Shown in pieces: positions 61,876-64,000 of a DNA stretch of 64,000 bases. Position numbers and translations under genes: made by a program. This DNA is from Vibrionaceae bacterium (lineage in GTDB: Bacteria; Pseudomonadota; Gammaproteobacteria; Enterobacterales; Vibrionaceae): NCBI GenBank assembly GCA_018222805.1, contig JAAEZQ010000013.1, positions 39,025 through 103,024 on the forward strand. The letters run 5' to 3'. Numbering within the stretch: the first letter of the stretch is position 1; each line of letters starts with the position of its first letter. The notes under the pieces were generated by a model. It saw only the letters and a program-made list of their open reading frames with translations. It was not told the DNA's origin and made no database searches.

Positions 61876-63075
61876 ATGAACGTAAAACTAAATATGGAAA
61901 CAAGTTTACACCCTGCTTTATTGGGCTCTCTTAACTCTATCGCTCCATCGGACAAAGTGATTAACTTCAGTCCTGGTCCAACCTCATTGCCGAAAGAAGT
62001 AGAGAAAAAGATCGCAGACAGTTTCAATAAATCTGGGTTAACCTCTCTCGCGACATCGCATCGAGCACCGGAGTTTCTTAAAATACTTGACCATGCCATC
62101 GCCGCTGCAAGAAAAGTCATGGCAATTCCCGACGACTACGAAGTTCTTTTCACACATGGCGGCGGTCACGGACAGTTTGCAGCGGTTCCCCTTAACCTTT
62201 GCCAGAGTTCATCAGACATTGCGACCTATGTTGTAAATGGCACTTGGTCGGCAAGAGGACGAGATGAAGCTAAGAAGTATTGTCACGCACAAACCATAGA
62301 TGGAAGCCACCCTGTAACCGGCAGTTACACAACATTTCCTGAGTTAAATGAAGAAGATATCGATCCTAACAGCAAGTATGTCTACTTATGTTCAAACGAA
62401 ACGGTAAATGGTATTGAACTTCATCGGCTACCAAAACTCCCTGCGTCTCGCAAACATATTCCGTTGGTCGTTGATGCGAGTTCTGACTTCACCACCAAAC
62501 CTATCGATTGGCATGGTTGTGGTGTCGGCGTGCTCTTCGCGTGTGCTTCGAAAAACATAGGCCATCCAGGGCTAACTATAACGGTGGTTCGCAAAGATCT
62601 TCTTGGTGATGGTAAGGCCTCTCCACTTTGCCCGGGAGTATTTAACTACACGACAAACAGCGAGGCTGGCAACCTTTGGAATACGCCAGCAACATTTAAC
62701 ATAGAAGTTGTGGGCTATGTAATGGATTGGCTCGAACAAGAAGGCGGTGTCTCTGCAAATGAAGCACGCTCTATCGCTAAAGCCAATGTCTTATATGATG
62801 TCATCGATAACTCAGGTGGCTTTTATGGCACGCCAGTTGAAAACAAAGCGTTAAGAAGTCGAATGAACATTCCGTTTAACATCAAAGGTGGTGACGAAGC
62901 ATTAACCAGTAAGTTTTTAATTGAAAGCTGGGATGAAGGAATGGTTGGGCTTCGAACACTGACACCATTTGGCGTTGGTGACTACCTAAGAGCCAGTTTG
63001 TACAATGGAATTACAGAGAAACAAGCCGATCGTCTCGCTGAGTTTATGAGGCAGTTCGCCTCGGCAAACAATTGA
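61876..63075 (+). CDS. SerC-like phosphoserine aminotransferase paralogue in the taurine cluster
   Basis: The 399-residue protein is a fold-type I class V aminotransferase like SerC: SPGPTSLPKEVEKK, LFTHGGGHGQFAAVPLNL, SHRAPEF, PLP lysine Lys226 in CASKNIGHPGLTI, and MNIPFNI. E. coli SerC has 362 residues. SerC binds the substrate phosphate with His-Arg of SHR and with a second His-Arg in the segment GHRVVGGMRAS, whereas here that segment is TPFGVGDYLRAS: the second His-Arg is lost, the carboxylate-binding Arg (LRAS) is kept. So the substrate is probably not phosphoserine. Cysteate/sulfopyruvate, where a sulfonate replaces the phosphate, is a plausible alternative. Confidence 0.75.
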   Translation: MNVKLNMETSLHPALLGSLNSIAPSDKVINFSPGPTSLPKEVEKKIADSFNKSGLTSLATSHRAPEFLKILDHAIAAARKVMAIPDDYEVLFTHGGGHGQFAAVPLNLCQSSSDIATYVVNGTWSARGRDEAKKYCHAQTIDGSHPVTGSYTTFPELNEEDIDPNSKYVYLCSNETVNGIELHRLPKLPASRKHIPLVVDASSDFTTKPIDWHGCGVGVLFACASKNIGHPGLTITVVRKDLLGDGKASPLCPGVFNYTTNSEAGNLWNTPATFNIEVVGYVMDWLEQEGGVSANEARSIAKANVLYDVIDNSGGFYGTPVENKALRSRMNIPFNIKGGDEALTSKFLIESWDEGMVGLRTLTPFGVGDYLRASLYNGITEKQADRLAEFMRQFASANN

Positions 63076-63929
63076 TATTCTGTACTGCTTCCATATCTTA
63101 GGAGAGTGTTCAGAGCTCTGTGTCAGCTAATTGTGGCTAGATATCTGACTTATCATTAAAGCGTCCCTCGAAGTGAGTCACCAGTTGAGACAATGTCAAA
63201 TTCAAGTTCTGGATTGGCATTGTCCATTTCTTCCACACATTTATTGTTCCAGCATCAAGCCGCTTGATAAAGCTATTTTCATTCGGAAACCCATCCTTAG
63301 TTTGGATATACCCAAGTATGCAGAACTCGTGATGGACAATTTCGATGTAATCGCTTCATGACGATGGGCTATAAAAAAGTATCTTGGGCCATGAGTCAAA
63401 TCAGTTGCTTTACCAATAGAACCGTCATGCGCTTGCTTTCTCAACCACACTAGAGTCTCTTTCCTATCACATTCTCACCATCTTATGTGATGATGCTGCG
63501 GTATCGACAGAACCCTAAATTCAGAGTTATTAAATACCGTGAAATACGTAACTTCCCCTAATAGCTTTATGACGTTTGTTCTGCTAGTCGAGCATAAAGG
63601 GGCTCCATTTCCGAATTACTATGGCGCTGAAATAAAAATTGGGCTTCCCCCTCTTTCTTGAGAAACTGATAAATTGAATTAACCTGTCGGTGTGGTGATT
63701 CGATATCACAACTGAACAGGTGACAAACTCAAACAGGTAATTGAAATATCAATTGATAAGTACTAAGAACCTACCCAAAAAGGGGGCTGAGTTTTATCGA
63801 GGTTTAACTCAGCATTAAAGAAATGAACAAATAGTCTTATTTGATAGCCGATGAACTTTGGACAAGATTAGAACCGGAAAGAGAGAAGGCATAGGTGGTG
63901 ACCATCTATGCCTTTAGTACGAGATTCTG
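63076..63929. other. intergenic region at the right end
   Basis: About 850 bases between the SerC-like gene and the partial gene at the window end. Two short frames (63173-63361, 63241-63450) lack ribosome sites and conservation. At 63886-63914 AAGGCATAGGTGG and CCATCTATGCCTT form a 13-pair stem with one G-U pair and a 3-base loop, followed leftward by a pyrimidine run (CTCTCTTTCC); it is the likely terminator of the leftward gene. Confidence 0.55.
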
Positions 63930-64000
63930 TTAACCGATCAGAGCGGGAATACCCGGAAGCTGACCAACTACAGCAAGGGAACCAGCGCAAATGATAAAGG
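63930..64000 (-). CDS. C-terminus of a membrane protein (gene runs off the window)
   Basis: Read leftward, the last codons give FIICAGSLAVVGQLPGIPA then LIG and TAA at 63930-63932. The 22 residues are mostly hydrophobic with Gly and Pro, like the end of a transporter or multi-pass protein. Family cannot be told. The terminator at 63886-63914 lies 16 bases past the stop and supports a real gene end. Confidence 0.5.
   Translation of the reverse strand, partial: FIICAGSLAVVGQLPGIPALIG

Noticed and set aside
63173..63450. Short frames on both strands after the SerC-like gene
   Set aside because: No ribosome sites and no recognisable domain.
1..64000. CRISPR array, tRNA, rRNA, integrase or prophage
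   Set aside because: No spaced direct repeats, cloverleaf, rRNA-like stretch or integrase/phage gene was seen on either strand.

Overview
The window looks like chromosomal DNA of a marine gammaproteobacterium of the Vibrionaceae, most likely Vibrio. The basis is the overall gene set (CheV with a vibrio-type chemotaxis architecture, YfcZ/YiiS, YajD-like HNH, PyrC, NadE, a formaldehyde dehydrogenase, many small vibrio-style hypotheticals), moderate A+T content and short intergenic terminators. Species and replicon cannot be assigned from sequence alone. No rRNA, tRNA, CRISPR array or prophage was seen. The mix of catabolic islands, lone regulators and few core genes resembles an accessory-rich part of a genome.

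Layout. 1-5.7 kb: end of an OmpP1/FadL porin gene, then a minus-strand operon for an outer-membrane barrel protein, an RND adaptor lipoprotein and an RND pump. 6.4-13.8 kb: a universal stress protein, a cytoplasmic GH13 enzyme, a thioredoxin-like/permease pair, a small membrane protein and a CPA1 Na+/H+ antiporter. 13.8-18.9 kb: alanine racemase facing a D-amino-acid operon (dgcN, dgcA, D-amino acid aminotransferase), with a 1.07 kb control region holding two NtrC-like sites and a sigma-54-like promoter. 18.9-39.4 kb: mixed housekeeping and stand-alone genes (CPBP protease, dienelactone hydrolase, formaldehyde dehydrogenase, PpiC, CheV, TetR, YfcZ, repeat protein, acyltransferase, NadD-like/NadE, a MOSC-reductase-ferredoxin fusion, YqaE, PyrC, YedI, M14 peptidase, an AT-rich alpha/beta hydrolase).

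39.9-48.2 kb: a sugar-acid catabolic island with GntR/FCD regulator, TRAP transporter (dctPMQ), D-2-hydroxyacid dehydrogenase, KDPG/KDPGal aldolase, an RraA/HMG-aldolase-like protein, 2-keto-3-deoxygalactonokinase and a quinone-oxidoreductase-like enzyme. A palindrome-like element occurs twice in the divergent promoter region. 48.9-53.3 kb: a lipoprotein, a decayed TSUP exporter gene abutting a decayed IS5-family element, then an aldo/keto reductase-HbpS pair with a divergent LysR gene.

53.7-63.1 kb: an SDR gene and a taurine cluster: MocR/TauR-type regulator, taurine-pyruvate aminotransferase, tauABC, a TauE/SafE exporter and a SerC-like aminotransferase whose phosphate-pocket residues differ from SerC. 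Direct repeats near CTGGCCCAA lie before tpa, tauA and tauE. No sulfoacetaldehyde acetyltransferase, dehydrogenase or reductase gene is present in the cluster. The window ends in the last codons of a minus-strand membrane-protein gene.

The three places most likely to hold undescribed biology are the nitrogen-controlled D-amino-acid funnel, the taurine cluster with the divergent SerC paralogue, and the sugar-acid island with two unrelated aldolase types.
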